Assembly (NCBI RefSeq): GCF_030581075.1
Contig: NZ_JAUQSW010000004.1
Coordinates: 433,874 to 497,873, forward strand
Length of the DNA: 64,000 nucleotides
Source of the DNA: Hymenobacter cheonanensis
Lineage (GTDB): Bacteria > Bacteroidota > Bacteroidia > Cytophagales > Hymenobacteraceae
Direction: 5' to 3'
A model generated the notes under the pieces. It did no database searches. It saw only the letters and a list, made by a program, of their open reading frames with translations, and was not told the DNA's origin. Positions 26,223-34,265 of the stretch are shown here, in pieces. How positions within the stretch are numbered: the first letter of the stretch is position 1; every line of letters starts with the position of its first letter. Both the position numbers and the translations under genes were made by a program.

Positions 26223-27431
26223 CTAGGCAGCGTATTCGTCCAGGTGCTTGGTATAAGTGGCCAGGTCCTTGTCGCCGCGCCCCGAGAGGCAGACCACTAC
26301 CACGTCGTCCTTTTTGGCCCCGATAAGCGGCAGGCAGGCTAGCGCGTGGGCCGTTTCGAGGGCCGGAATAATACCTTCGAGGCGGCTGAGCTGGAAGGCC
26401 GCATCGAGCGCCGCTTTATCGGTAATGGCCATAAACTCGGCCCGGCCGGTAGCAAACAGCTGCGCGTGCTGCGGCCCGATGCCGGGGTAGTCGAGGCCCG
26501 CCGAAATGGAGTAGGGCTCCGTCACCTGGCCGTCCTCGGTCTGCATGAGAATGGTGCTGGCGCCGTGCAAAATACCGGGCTTGCCCAGCGCCGTGGTGGC
26601 GGCCGAGTGGCCGGTGTTCACGCCCTGGCCGGCGGCCTCGGCGGCAATCAGGCGCACGCTGGGCTCGTCGAGGTAGTGGTAGAAGGCGCCCGCCGCGTTG
26701 GAGCCGCCGCCCACGCAGGCCAGCACAAAATCGGGGGTGGCGCGGCCGGTTTGCTGCAACAGCTGGCTGATGGTTTCGGCCGAAATAACGGATTGAAACC
26801 GGGCTACCATATCGGGGTAAGGGTGCGGGCCCACCACCGAGCCGATGATGTAGTGCGTGTCGGTGGGGTTGGAAATCCAGTGGCGCATGGCCTCGTTGGT
26901 GGCATCCTTGAGGGTTTTGCTGCCGCTCCTGGCGGGCACCACTTTGGCCCCTAGCATGCGCATACGGTCCACGTTGGGCTTCTGGCGCTCCATGTCAATC
27001 TCGCCCATGTACACAATGCACTCCAGGCCCATGAGGGCGCACACCGTGGCGGTAGCTACGCCGTGCTGGCCGGCGCCGGTTTCGGCCACAATGCGCTTCT
27101 TGCCCAGGCGCTGGGCCACCAGAATCTGGCCGATGGTGTTGTTGATTTTGTGCGCCCCGGTGTGGCACAAATCCTCGCGCTTGAGGTAGATGGTGGTGCC
27201 GATTTCCTGCGACAGCCGCTGGGCCAGAAACAGCGGCGTGGGCCGCCCCACGTAGTCGGTGAGCAGCTGCGTAAACTGGCGCTGAAACTCGGGGTCTTCC
27301 GTGATGCGCAGGTAGTTATCGCGCAGCTCCTCCACATTGGGATAAAGCATTTCGGGCACGTAGGCGCCGCCAAAGGTGCCGTAGTAGCCGGCCGCATCTA
27401 CGCGGTAGGGGGAGGGGGCAGTGAGCGTCAT
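26223..27431 (-). CDS. trpB: Tryptophan synthase beta chain
   Basis: 402 residues, the PLP enzyme that joins indole and serine. The PLP lysine is in [13 protein letters not shown], and the phosphate loop in [10 protein letters not shown]. The N-terminus ([13 protein letters not shown]) shows it is the standard TrpB1 form that works with TrpA. The gene begins 21 bases after trpF with no repeat between, so this junction is intact. Confidence 0.98.
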   Translation of the reverse strand: MTLTAPSPYRVDAAGYYGTFGGAYVPEMLYPNVEELRDNYLRITEDPEFQRQFTQLLTDYVGRPTPLFLAQRLSQEIGTTIYLKREDLCHTGAHKINNTIGQILVAQRLGKKRIVAETGAGQHGVATATVCALMGLECIVYMGEIDMERQKPNVDRMRMLGAKVVPARSGSKTLKDATNEAMRHWISNPTDTHYIIGSVVGPHPYPDMVARFQSVISAETISQLLQQTGRATPDFVLACVGGGSNAAGAFYHYLDEPSVRLIAAEAAGQGVNTGHSAATTALGKPGILHGASTILMQTEDGQVTEPYSISAGLDYPGIGPQHAQLFATGRAEFMAITDKAALDAAFQLSRLEGIIPALETAHALACLPLIGAKKDDVVVVCLSGRGDKDLATYTKHLDEYAA

Positions 27432-27452
27432 AAAGTAAGTATGAAGTATGAA

Positions 27453-28091
27453 TTAGAAGTTGGCCGGCTGGTTGTGCAGGCGGGCTAGCAGCTGGCCGGT
27501 AGCTTCCTCATCTTTGAGGCCGGGCGCAGTTTCGAGCAGGCTGTTAAAGTCGTAGCCTACTAACTGCGGGTGATGAAAGCGCAGCAAATCAGCTACATTG
27601 GCCGGACCCAGGCCACCACTCAGCAAAAAGGGCGTAGGGCCGTGGTAGCTGTTCAGCAGCTGCCAGTCGAAGAGGTGGCCATTGCCGCCGGGGTGCTTGC
27701 CCTTGGTATCAAACAGGAACAGCTCGCAAGCCGGCGCATAGGCCGCTAGGGTTCCAAAATCAAAGGCAGTATCTACGGCAAAGGCCTTGATTATCCGCAG
27801 GCCCTGCTCGCGCACGGCCTGGCAGTAGGCGGGGGTTTCGTGGCCGTGCAGCTGCACGTAATCGAGGCTGTAGTGGGCGGTGGTGGCCAGCAGCTCGGGC
27901 AGAGGGGCATCGACAAAAACGCCCACTTTGCAAATCGACTCGGGCAGGCTGCGCAGCATTTCCGTGTCGAGCGCCTCGCCCGCATAGCGTGCCGATTGCT
28001 GGTAGAAGATAAACCCCAGAAAATCGGGGTTAAAGTCGGCCACCGCCAGAATATTGGCCGCTTCGCGCATGCCGCAGATTTTGACTTTCAT
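27453..28091 (-). CDS. trpF: Phosphoribosylanthranilate isomerase
   Basis: 212 residues, TIM-barrel Amadori isomerase converting PRA to CdRP. The N-terminal KVKICGMR carries the catalytic cysteine and LLSGGLGPANV the phosphate-binding turn; the catalytic aspartate is expected in FVDAPLPE. It starts 6 bases after the trpC stop, so the two are translationally coupled. Confidence 0.96.
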   Translation of the reverse strand: MKVKICGMREAANILAVADFNPDFLGFIFYQQSARYAGEALDTEMLRSLPESICKVGVFVDAPLPELLATTAHYSLDYVQLHGHETPAYCQAVREQGLRIIKAFAVDTAFDFGTLAAYAPACELFLFDTKGKHPGGNGHLFDWQLLNSYHGPTPFLLSGGLGPANVADLLRFHHPQLVGYDFNSLLETAPGLKDEEATGQLLARLHNQPANF

Positions 28092-28097
28092 AGTGGC

Positions 28098-28904
28098 CTA
28101 AGAAGTCGGAAGGGCCGCAGATAGTTCGGCCACGAGGCCAGCCAGCGCCGCCGCCGGGTCGGGCGTTTTCATAAACGTTTCGCCGATGAGAAAGCCCTGG
28201 TAGCCTGCCTGCCGCAGCGCCGCAATGGTGCTGGCGTGTTGCAGGCCGCTTTCGGCCACCTTCACAAACGTGGAGGGAATGAGGCTGGCCAGCCGCGTCG
28301 AGGTGTCTACGTCGGTCACAAACGTGGCCAGGTTGCGGTTATTCACGCCCACCAGGTCCACACTGTTGGCGAGGTGGCTGCGCAGCTCGGCCTCGTCGTG
28401 CACCTCCAGCAGCACTTCCAGCCCTAGCGAGTGGGCGTATTTGCTGAGCTGCACCACCTCGGCCGGCGTGAGGCAGGCGGCGATGAGCAAGACAAAATCG
28501 GCCCCCAGCGCCCGCGCCTCCGCAATCTGATACTCGCCGATAACAAAATCTTTGCGCAAGATGGGCGTGCCCGGGCACGCCGTGCGGGCCGCCTGCAAGT
28601 CGGCGGGCGTGCCGCCAAAAAACGGCTCGTCGGTGAGCACCGACAGGCAGGCCGCGCCCGCCGCCACGTAGCCGGCCGTGGTAGCGCCCGCCTCGGCCGA
28701 GCCATTAATAACGCCCTTGGATGGCGACTGCCGCTTGAACTCGGCAATGATGCCCGACGAGCCGGCGGCGGTGAGCGCCGCCCGCGCCGACAGCACCGAG
28801 CGGGTAAATAGCGGCGCCTTTTGCAGCTCGGCCAGGGGCGTTTCGGCCTCGCGCCGGGCTACTTCCTGGCGCTTTTCAGCAATTATTTTATCGAGGATGG
28901 TCAT
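28098..28904 (-). CDS. trpC: Indole-3-glycerol phosphate synthase
   Basis: 268 residues, TIM-barrel enzyme that closes the indole ring. The motifs IIAEFKRQSPSKG (catalytic Lys and Glu region), LRKDFVIGEYQIAEAR and VGVNNRNLATF are all present. TrpC and TrpF are separate proteins here, unlike the fusion in E. coli. A palindromic element lies upstream, between trpD and trpC. Confidence 0.97.
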   Translation of the reverse strand: MTILDKIIAEKRQEVARREAETPLAELQKAPLFTRSVLSARAALTAAGSSGIIAEFKRQSPSKGVINGSAEAGATTAGYVAAGAACLSVLTDEPFFGGTPADLQAARTACPGTPILRKDFVIGEYQIAEARALGADFVLLIAACLTPAEVVQLSKYAHSLGLEVLLEVHDEAELRSHLANSVDLVGVNNRNLATFVTDVDTSTRLASLIPSTFVKVAESGLQHASTIAALRQAGYQGFLIGETFMKTPDPAAALAGLVAELSAALPTS

Positions 28905-28924
28905 ACTAGCAAGTGGTGTCTACG

Positions 28925-29023
28925 GTCGTCATGCTGAGCTTGCCCAAGCATCTTGCTCGCACCGTTGAACTGTGTTTGATTACTGCGCCACGCGAGATGC
29001 TTCGGCAAGCTCAGCATGACGAC
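28925..29023. repeat. Palindromic element between trpD and trpC
   Basis: 32-base arms (28925-28956, 28992-29023) with two mismatches around a 35-base centre. Same arm family (CATGCTGAGCTTGCC) as the era/der and trpB/trpA elements. Confidence 0.88.
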
Positions 29024-29042
29024 CTTATTTGGTTTGCGATAA

Positions 29043-30038
29043 TTAGCCCAGCGCCAACAATTTCTCGAACGCCTGCCGCGCCCGGCCGCTGTCGAGGCTC
29101 TCGGCGGCCTGGGCTAGCCCCTCGGCGGCGGTAGCGGCGCGGCCGGCGGTGCGCAGGGCCAGCGCGGCATTGGCCAGCACGGCATTGCGGTGGGCGGCGG
29201 GCGCTTCGTTGCGCAAAACCTTTTGGAAAATGGCGGCCGCCTCGGCTACCGTTTCGCCGCCAAACAGCGCCTCGGGCGTGGTGGCCGGCAGGCCCAGGTC
29301 GCTAGGGCTCAGCAGCTCCTCGCCCTGGCGGCTGATGAGCTTCACCGGCCCGGTCAGCGAGACTTCGTCGTAGCCATCGAGGCTGTGCACGATGAGAAAC
29401 TCGCGGCCCGCCTCCTGCTGGTGCAGGTAGGCGTAGAGCCGCGCCAGCTCCAGGCTGAACACGCCCACCAGCTGCAAGCGCGGCCTGGCCGGGTTCACCA
29501 GCGGCCCCAGCATGTTGAAGAAGGTTTTGACCCCCAGCTCTTTGCGCAGCGGCGCCACGTTTTTGAGCGCCGGGTGAAACAGCGGCGCGTGCAGAAAGCA
29601 GATATTAGCCTCATCGAGCTGGCGCCGCAGGGCGTCGTTATCGGCCGTAAACTTCACGCCCATGTGCTCCAGCACCGTGCTGCTGCCGCTGATGCTCGAC
29701 ACGCCGTGGTTGCCGTGCTTGGCCACCGGCTGCCCCGCGCCGGCCACCACAAACGCCGATAAGGTGGAGATGTTGAAGGTATTGCGGCCGTCGCCGCCGG
29801 TGCCGCACACATCCATGGCGTCCACGCCGCCCAGGTCTACGGGGCGGCACAGCTCCAGCAGCGCGTTGCGGAAGCCGGCTAGCTCTTCTACCGTCACGCT
29901 GCGCATGAGGTACACGGTGAGGAAGGCGGCAATCTGGGCCGGGTTGTACTGGCCCTGCGCAATGCCCAACACCACGCGGTGCGCCTCATCCTGGGGCAGC
30001 GTGCGGTAGGCAAACAGGTGGTTGAGCGTGTCTTTCAA
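29043..30038 (-). CDS. trpD: Anthranilate phosphoribosyltransferase
   Basis: 331 residues. It transfers the phosphoribosyl group of PRPP to anthranilate. The PRPP-binding motif is CGTGGDGRNTFNIST, followed by KHGNHGVSS and NPARPRLQLVGV. It is a stand-alone TrpD, not fused to TrpG. Palindromic elements flank the gene on both sides. Confidence 0.97.
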   Translation of the reverse strand: MKDTLNHLFAYRTLPQDEAHRVVLGIAQGQYNPAQIAAFLTVYLMRSVTVEELAGFRNALLELCRPVDLGGVDAMDVCGTGGDGRNTFNISTLSAFVVAGAGQPVAKHGNHGVSSISGSSTVLEHMGVKFTADNDALRRQLDEANICFLHAPLFHPALKNVAPLRKELGVKTFFNMLGPLVNPARPRLQLVGVFSLELARLYAYLHQQEAGREFLIVHSLDGYDEVSLTGPVKLISRQGEELLSPSDLGLPATTPEALFGGETVAEAAAIFQKVLRNEAPAAHRNAVLANAALALRTAGRAATAAEGLAQAAESLDSGRARQAFEKLLALG

Positions 30039-30061
30039 GGAATTATGAATTATAAATCGTT

Positions 30062-30164
30062 TGTCATTGCGAGGAGGAACGACGAAGCAATCTTTCCTTG
30101 TCGTTCGCGGAAGTTGGCCACGCGTGAAGGAAAGATTGCTTCGTCGTTCCTCCTCGCAATGACA
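30062..30164. repeat. 38-bp perfect palindromic element between trpG and trpD
   Basis: Arms 30062-30099 and 30127-30164 are exact complements with a 27-base centre. The arm contains TCATTGCGAGGAGGAACGAC, a different sequence class from the CATGCTGA elements next to it, although both begin with TGTCAT and contain a GAAGCA core. Confidence 0.92.
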
Positions 30165-30176
30165 GACTAGTTGTTT

Positions 30177-30749
30177 CTACCCATTGACCCAATTGGCCAG
30201 CATGGTTTTGCCATGCTCGGTCAGCACCGACTCGGGGTGAAACTGCACCCCCAGCACGTCGTAGTCGCGGTGGGCGAGGGCCAGCACCTGGCCATTCTCG
30301 TCGAGGGCCGTGATGCGCAGCTCGGCCGGCACGCCCTCGGGTGCGATGGTCCAGGAGTGGTAGCGGCCCACGCGCACCTCGTTGGGCACATCGTTGAAGA
30401 GGCGGTTATCGGCCGCCGCCGCCGTCTGGTGCAGGGTGTGGGCCACGCCGTGGTGCACCTCGCCGAGGTTGGCCAGCTGGCCACCAAAGGCTTCGCCGAT
30501 GGCCTGGTGGCCCAGGCACACGCCCAAAATGTGCTTGCTAGGGGCGTAGCGCTTGATAAGCGCGGGCATAATACCCGCCTCGCTCGGAATGCCGGGGCCG
30601 GGCGAGAGCAAAATGTGCGAGTAGTTATCGACCTCATCGAGGCTGATTTTATCGTTGCGAAATACGTCTACTTCCTGCCCTAGCTCGCGCAGCATATACA
30701 CGAGGTTATAGGTGAAGGAGTCGTAGTTGTCGAGAACCAGGATAGCCAT
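30177..30749 (-). CDS. trpG: Anthranilate synthase glutamine amidotransferase subunit
   Basis: 190 residues, class I amidotransferase that feeds ammonia to TrpE. The catalytic triad is visible: Cys in LGVCLGHQ, His and Glu in VQFHPES. The oxyanion segment LLSPGPGIPSEAG is also typical. In some bacteria this subunit also serves p-aminobenzoate synthesis. Separate from TrpE by a palindromic element. Confidence 0.96.
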   Translation of the reverse strand: MAILVLDNYDSFTYNLVYMLRELGQEVDVFRNDKISLDEVDNYSHILLSPGPGIPSEAGIMPALIKRYAPSKHILGVCLGHQAIGEAFGGQLANLGEVHHGVAHTLHQTAAAADNRLFNDVPNEVRVGRYHSWTIAPEGVPAELRITALDENGQVLALAHRDYDVLGVQFHPESVLTEHGKTMLANWVNG

Positions 30750-30774
30750 TTTATAAAGCTTTTTTGTTAACGGT

Positions 30775-30872
30775 TGTTATGCTGACGAAGGAAGCATCTT
30801 GTCAGAGTAGAGTTAACTAGGCCTGCGAGCACTCAACGAAGCGAGCAAGATGCTTCCTTCGTCAGCATGACA
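30775..30872. repeat. Palindromic element between trpE and trpG
   Basis: 27-base arms (30775-30801, 30846-30872), one G-T type mismatch, around a 44-base centre. The arm (ATGCTGACGAAGGAAGCATC) keeps the ATGCTGA and GAAGCATC ends of the main class but has a different middle. Confidence 0.88.
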
Positions 30873-30896
30873 GGCGGTTTTGGGAATGCTTCGTGT

Positions 30897-32339
30897 TTAC
30901 ACTCGCTCGGCCTGCTGCATTGCGGCGCGTAGCGCGCCCAGCTTGTTGTGCACCTCTTGCAACTCGCTGGCCGGCACCGACTTAGCTACCACGCCCGCGC
31001 CGGCCTGGTAATACAGCGTGTTGTCCTTGCTGAGGAAGGTGCGAATCATGATGGCATGATTAAAGTCGCCGCCGAAGTCGAGCGCCCCGATGCAGCCGCC
31101 GTAGAAGCCGCGCTGCGTGCTTTCGTATTCATCAATAAGCTGAATGGCGCGGTACTTGGGTGCGCCCGAGAGCGTGCCGGCCGGGAAGGTTTCGCCCACC
31201 ACATCGAGCGGCTCGGTAGCGGCCCCTAGCTGGCCCACCACTTTAGAAACCAGGTGAATGACGTGCGAGTAGTACTGAATTTCCTTGAAGCGCTCGACCT
31301 CCACCACGTCGCAGCGGCGGCTGAGGTCGTTGCGGGCCAGGTCCACGAGCATCACATGCTCGGCGGTTTCCTTGGGGTCGTCGAGCAGCTGCTGGGCTAG
31401 CCGGGCATCGGCCGCGTCGTCGCCGGTGCGGCGGAAGGTGCCCGCGATGGGGTAAAGCACCGCCTGGCCTTTGTTCACCACAATCTGCGACTCGGGCGAG
31501 GAGCCGAAAATCTTGTAGCTGCCGTAGTCGAAAAAGAACAGGTAGGGCGAGGGGTTGAGCGAGCGCAGCGCCCGGTACACGTTAAACTCATCGCCCTGAA
31601 ATCCTTGCTGAAAGCGGCGCGAGAGCACAATCTGAAACACGTCGCCGCGCTGGCAGTGGTGCTGCCCCAGCCGGATAAGCTCCAGGTACTGCGCGTCGGT
31701 CACGTTCGACGTTTCCTCGCCCGTGAGGTGGAAGCCGTGGGTGGCGAAGTTGCGGTTCTGAATGAGGGTTTCGATGTAGTCGAGCGTATCGGGCGCCGGC
31801 GCCTCGCCCTCGGCCAGGTACTGGTGCTCAAATAAATACAGCTCGTCTTTGAAGTGGTTGATGGCAATGACGTAGCGAAACGCCTGGTACACAATGGCCG
31901 GTACCGTGCTGTCGGCGGGCTTGTCGCGCAGCGTCACATCCTCAAAATACTGCACCGCCTCGTAGGCCATGTGCCCAAACAAGCCATTGGTGATAAACGG
32001 CAGCCCCGACGGCGCGGCCGGCTGAAAGCTAGCCCGAAACGCCCGCAGGTGGGCTAGCGCCTGGCGCGGGTCGGCCAGAACTTCGGTGCTGGCGGGCTGG
32101 CCCGGGCGCTGAGTTGTGAGTTGGTTCTTATCCAACTCAAAGCGTGCTACCGGGCTGAAGCACAGGTACGAAAAGCTGTTATTGTTGCCGTGGTAGTCGG
32201 AGCTTTCGAGCAGCAACGTACCCACAAATTGGTCGCGCAGGCGCAAATACAGGCTCACTGGCGTGAGGGTATCGGCCAGCAGGCGCCGGTGGCGGCTGTG
32301 CACGATGGTGGCGGAAGGAGTGGCGGTAGCGGCCGACAT
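30897..32339 (-). CDS. trpE: Anthranilate synthase component I
   Basis: 480 residues, first enzyme of the tryptophan branch, making anthranilate from chorismate. The feedback site LLESS (residues 43-47), which binds tryptophan in TrpE, is present, as are the chorismate-binding stretches HVMLVDLARNDLSR and FPAGTLSGAPKYRAIQLI. The product is therefore probably inhibited by tryptophan in addition to attenuation upstream. The ATG lies about 26 bases after the attenuator T-run. Confidence 0.97.
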   Translation of the reverse strand: MSAATATPSATIVHSRHRRLLADTLTPVSLYLRLRDQFVGTLLLESSDYHGNNNSFSYLCFSPVARFELDKNQLTTQRPGQPASTEVLADPRQALAHLRAFRASFQPAAPSGLPFITNGLFGHMAYEAVQYFEDVTLRDKPADSTVPAIVYQAFRYVIAINHFKDELYLFEHQYLAEGEAPAPDTLDYIETLIQNRNFATHGFHLTGEETSNVTDAQYLELIRLGQHHCQRGDVFQIVLSRRFQQGFQGDEFNVYRALRSLNPSPYLFFFDYGSYKIFGSSPESQIVVNKGQAVLYPIAGTFRRTGDDAADARLAQQLLDDPKETAEHVMLVDLARNDLSRRCDVVEVERFKEIQYYSHVIHLVSKVVGQLGAATEPLDVVGETFPAGTLSGAPKYRAIQLIDEYESTQRGFYGGCIGALDFGGDFNHAIMIRTFLSKDNTLYYQAGAGVVAKSVPASELQEVHNKLGALRAAMQQAERV

Positions 32340-32365
32340 GGCAAAGAAAACGGAAAGACAAGGAC

Positions 32366-32399
32366 AACAAAAAAGCCCGCTGCGGTGAGCAGCGGGCTT
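32366..32399 (-). terminator. trp attenuator terminator
   Basis: Perfect 11-bp stem (arms 32373-32383 and 32389-32399, core AGCCCGCTGC) with a 5-base loop, followed in the minus direction by TTTTTTG. It lies between the Trp-Trp leader peptide and trpE rather than after a gene, which is the layout of a transcription attenuator. Confidence 0.88.
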
Positions 32400-32440
32400 G
32401 GAGAAACGCTAGGGGTTCAACCAACTATAATGCCTAATGC

Positions 32441-32500
32441 TCAGCCTCTTGGGAAGGTTGAGTGCCACCAGCTTTGCGAAACGGTTGCGAAGAAAGACAT
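32441..32500 (-). CDS. trpL: trp operon leader peptide with tandem Trp codons
   Basis: A 19-codon frame, MSFFATVSQSWWHSTFPRG, followed by TGA. Codons 11 and 12 are adjacent TGG TGG. It begins about 18 bases after the expected transcription start of a well-formed Bacteroidota promoter and ends about 40 bases before the attenuator stem. Just after the Trp codons, TCAACC (32456-32461) can pair with GGTTGA (32417-32422), a candidate 1:2 hairpin that a stalled ribosome would disrupt. I did not find a convincing antiterminator by eye. Two Trp codons out of 19, in tandem, at exactly this position, strongly favour a real leader. Confidence 0.8.
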   Translation of the reverse strand: MSFFATVSQSWWHSTFPRG

Positions 32501-32524
32501 TACGTGGGAGTCGGTTTGCGGGGG

Positions 32525-32555
32525 CAAAGGAACGACGCTTTTGAGAAAAAGCAAA
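32525..32555 (-). promoter_or_regulatory. trp operon promoter, Bacteroidota type
   Basis: On the minus strand TTTG (32552-32555), 19 bases, then TTCCTTTG (32525-32532). This matches the -33 TTTG / -7 TAnnTTTG pattern of the Bacteroidota primary sigma factor in 11 of 12 conserved or spacing positions by my reading. Transcription should begin near 32519. Confidence 0.7.
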
Positions 32556-32635
32556 TTTTTAAGGCGAAAATCTTTGGTGCCCGCCGTGCGGCGTTGCCAC
32601 TGCGAACAGTAAAGAGACGCACGGATTCACCGCAG

Positions 32636-33472
32636 CTAGTCGAGGCCAGCCAGGCGGGTTTCTTCCGGGGCCAGCGCTACTAAGCCTTGCTTATAGAGCG
32701 AGCCCAACGCCTTTTTGAAGACCTTTTTGCTGATACCCAGGCGGCGGTACACATCGTCGGCCAGGCTCTTATCGCCCAGGGGCAGGCGGCCGTCGGGGCG
32801 CTGGCGCAGGGCAGCCAGCACGAGGTTAGCCGCAGTTTCGACCTCATCGTAGCCAGCTTGGCCGAGGCGCACATCGAGCTTGCCATCGGGCCGAACCTGG
32901 CGCAGGTGGGCGGGTAGCAGCTCGCCCACGCGCAGCGGCCTAAAAACTTCATTATGATAGAGTAAGCCCAAGTGCGTGCCGTTTACAATAACGGAGTAGC
33001 CTAGCGGTGTTTCCTCGGCAATGAGCACCTGCACGGCCTCGCCCACGGCCCCTGCAAACGGCTCGGGACTGAGAAACTTTTGCCACTTGGCCGAAGCCAC
33101 GAGGCGGTCAGTAGCCTCGTCGAGGTACACGTACACGAGCACCCGCTCGCCCACGCGCACTGCCTGGCGCTGGTTGGCGTGGGGCAGCAGCAGGTCTTTT
33201 TCGAGGCCCCAGTCGAGGAAAGCGCCGGGTGGGCCCACGTCGCGCACGGTGAGGGCGGCAAAGCTATCGACCACGGCCAGCGGCTCCAGGGTGGTGGCAA
33301 TAAGGCGGTCCTCGGAGTCGCGGTACACGAACACCCGAATAACGTCGCCCACGTGCGCGCCCACCGGGCGGTACTTCTCGGGCAGCAGTAGGTCGCCGTC
33401 GTCGCTGGTCAGGTAAAAGCCAATGCTGACTTCGCGGGCTATTTCGAGGTCATTAAAATCGCCGAGGCGCAT
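32636..33472 (-). CDS. CvfB-like S1-domain RNA-binding protein
   Basis: 278 residues with three S1-like beta-barrel segments (for example VGAHVGDVIRVFVYRDSEDRLIAT, VRVGERVLVYVYLDEATDRLVAS, LRVGELLPAHLRQVRPDGKLDV) followed by a C-terminal winged helix (ADDVYRRLGISKKVFKKALGSLYKQGLV). This is the architecture of CvfB/YitL, an RNA-binding protein linked to virulence regulation in Staphylococcus. It is transcribed away from the TonB-like gene and towards the trp promoter. The partial -7 box TACCTTCG is found upstream. Role in this organism not known. Confidence 0.9.
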   Translation of the reverse strand: MRLGDFNDLEIAREVSIGFYLTSDDGDLLLPEKYRPVGAHVGDVIRVFVYRDSEDRLIATTLEPLAVVDSFAALTVRDVGPPGAFLDWGLEKDLLLPHANQRQAVRVGERVLVYVYLDEATDRLVASAKWQKFLSPEPFAGAVGEAVQVLIAEETPLGYSVIVNGTHLGLLYHNEVFRPLRVGELLPAHLRQVRPDGKLDVRLGQAGYDEVETAANLVLAALRQRPDGRLPLGDKSLADDVYRRLGISKKVFKKALGSLYKQGLVALAPEETRLAGLD

Positions 33473-33629
33473 AGGAGGGAGGCGGCAGGCGCCCGAGGTT
33501 AAGGAAGGCGAAGGTAGGGCGCAGAAATATTGCCCGGAGAGGACAATCCGAAAAGAAGATTTTTTAGTATAATCAAAAGAATCGGTTGGGCTAGCGGAAA
33601 AATAATATTACAGACCCACCCAGGCGTCG

Positions 33630-33637
33630 TAAATTTG
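33630..33637 (+). promoter_or_regulatory. -7 promoter box upstream of TonB-like gene
   Basis: TAAATTTG is an exact match to TAnnTTTG, 47 bases before the ATG of the TonB-like gene. A clear -33 TTTG at the right distance was not seen. Confidence 0.5.
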
Positions 33638-33683
33638 AACAGCTAGAACTCTATTGTTGACCACCTATTATACCATACTGATT

Positions 33684-34169
33684 ATGAGTATTCGATACGC
33701 TTGGGTAGTAGTAATAGCGGGCCTTGGGCTGCCGGGCTTAGCCGTGGCCCAAGGGCCTGGCCGGGCCAGCTTAGCTGCGGTAGTGGCCCCTAGTGCAGCT
33801 TCCAGTGGGGGAAATGGCAAAGCCAGCGCGGCGCCTACGCAGGCATTCAGCCCCGACTCCATATTCGTAAACCCCGATGTGCGGCCGCAGTTTGCCGGGG
33901 GCGACGCGGCGCTGGCGGCCTACATGGCCAAGAATATGCGCTACCCCGAAGCCGCGCGCCTGAAGAAGACCACGGGCAAGGTGTATATACGTTTTGTCCT
34001 AAGTGCCGCCGGCCGCGTTACCGATGCCTCGCTGGTGCGCGGCCCCGGCAGCGGCCTCAACGAAGAGGCCCTGCGCCTGGTGTGGCTGATGCCGCCCTGG
34101 CAGCCGGGCTACCAGCGCGGCCAAGCCGTGCGCGTGGTGTGCACCATGCCCATTGAGTTTCAGCTGTGA
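33684..34169 (+). CDS. Exported protein with TonB C-terminal domain
   Basis: 161 residues from the ATG (MSIRYAWVVVIAGLG); an in-frame TTG 30 bases earlier is possible. A signal-like hydrophobic N-terminus (to about AVAQ) is followed by a 45-residue low-complexity linker and a TonB C-terminal domain (QFAGGDAALAAYMAKNMRYPEAARLKKTTGKVYIRFVLSAAGRV). The signal looks cleavable, so this may be a secreted TonB-domain protein rather than an anchored energy transducer. No exbB or exbD nearby. Confidence 0.82.
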   Translation: MSIRYAWVVVIAGLGLPGLAVAQGPGRASLAAVVAPSAASSGGNGKASAAPTQAFSPDSIFVNPDVRPQFAGGDAALAAYMAKNMRYPEAARLKKTTGKVYIRFVLSAAGRVTDASLVRGPGSGLNEEALRLVWLMPPWQPGYQRGQAVRVVCTMPIEFQL

Positions 34170-34265
34170 GAGTTGGTTAGAAAGTGTCAGTTGTTGAGTG
34201 CCAGTTATTAAAAAGCTGCCCTGTTTCAACAATTAATACTTAACAACTGCCACATACTAGCCCAC

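Noticed and set aside
26113..30872. CRISPR array
   Set aside because: The repeats are inverted pairs in separate gene junctions, not direct repeats with regular spacers, and no cas gene is present.
32412..32440. T-box or riboswitch in the trp leader
   Set aside because: The distance from promoter to attenuator is too short for a T-box or known aptamer, and the Trp-Trp leader peptide explains the hairpin better.
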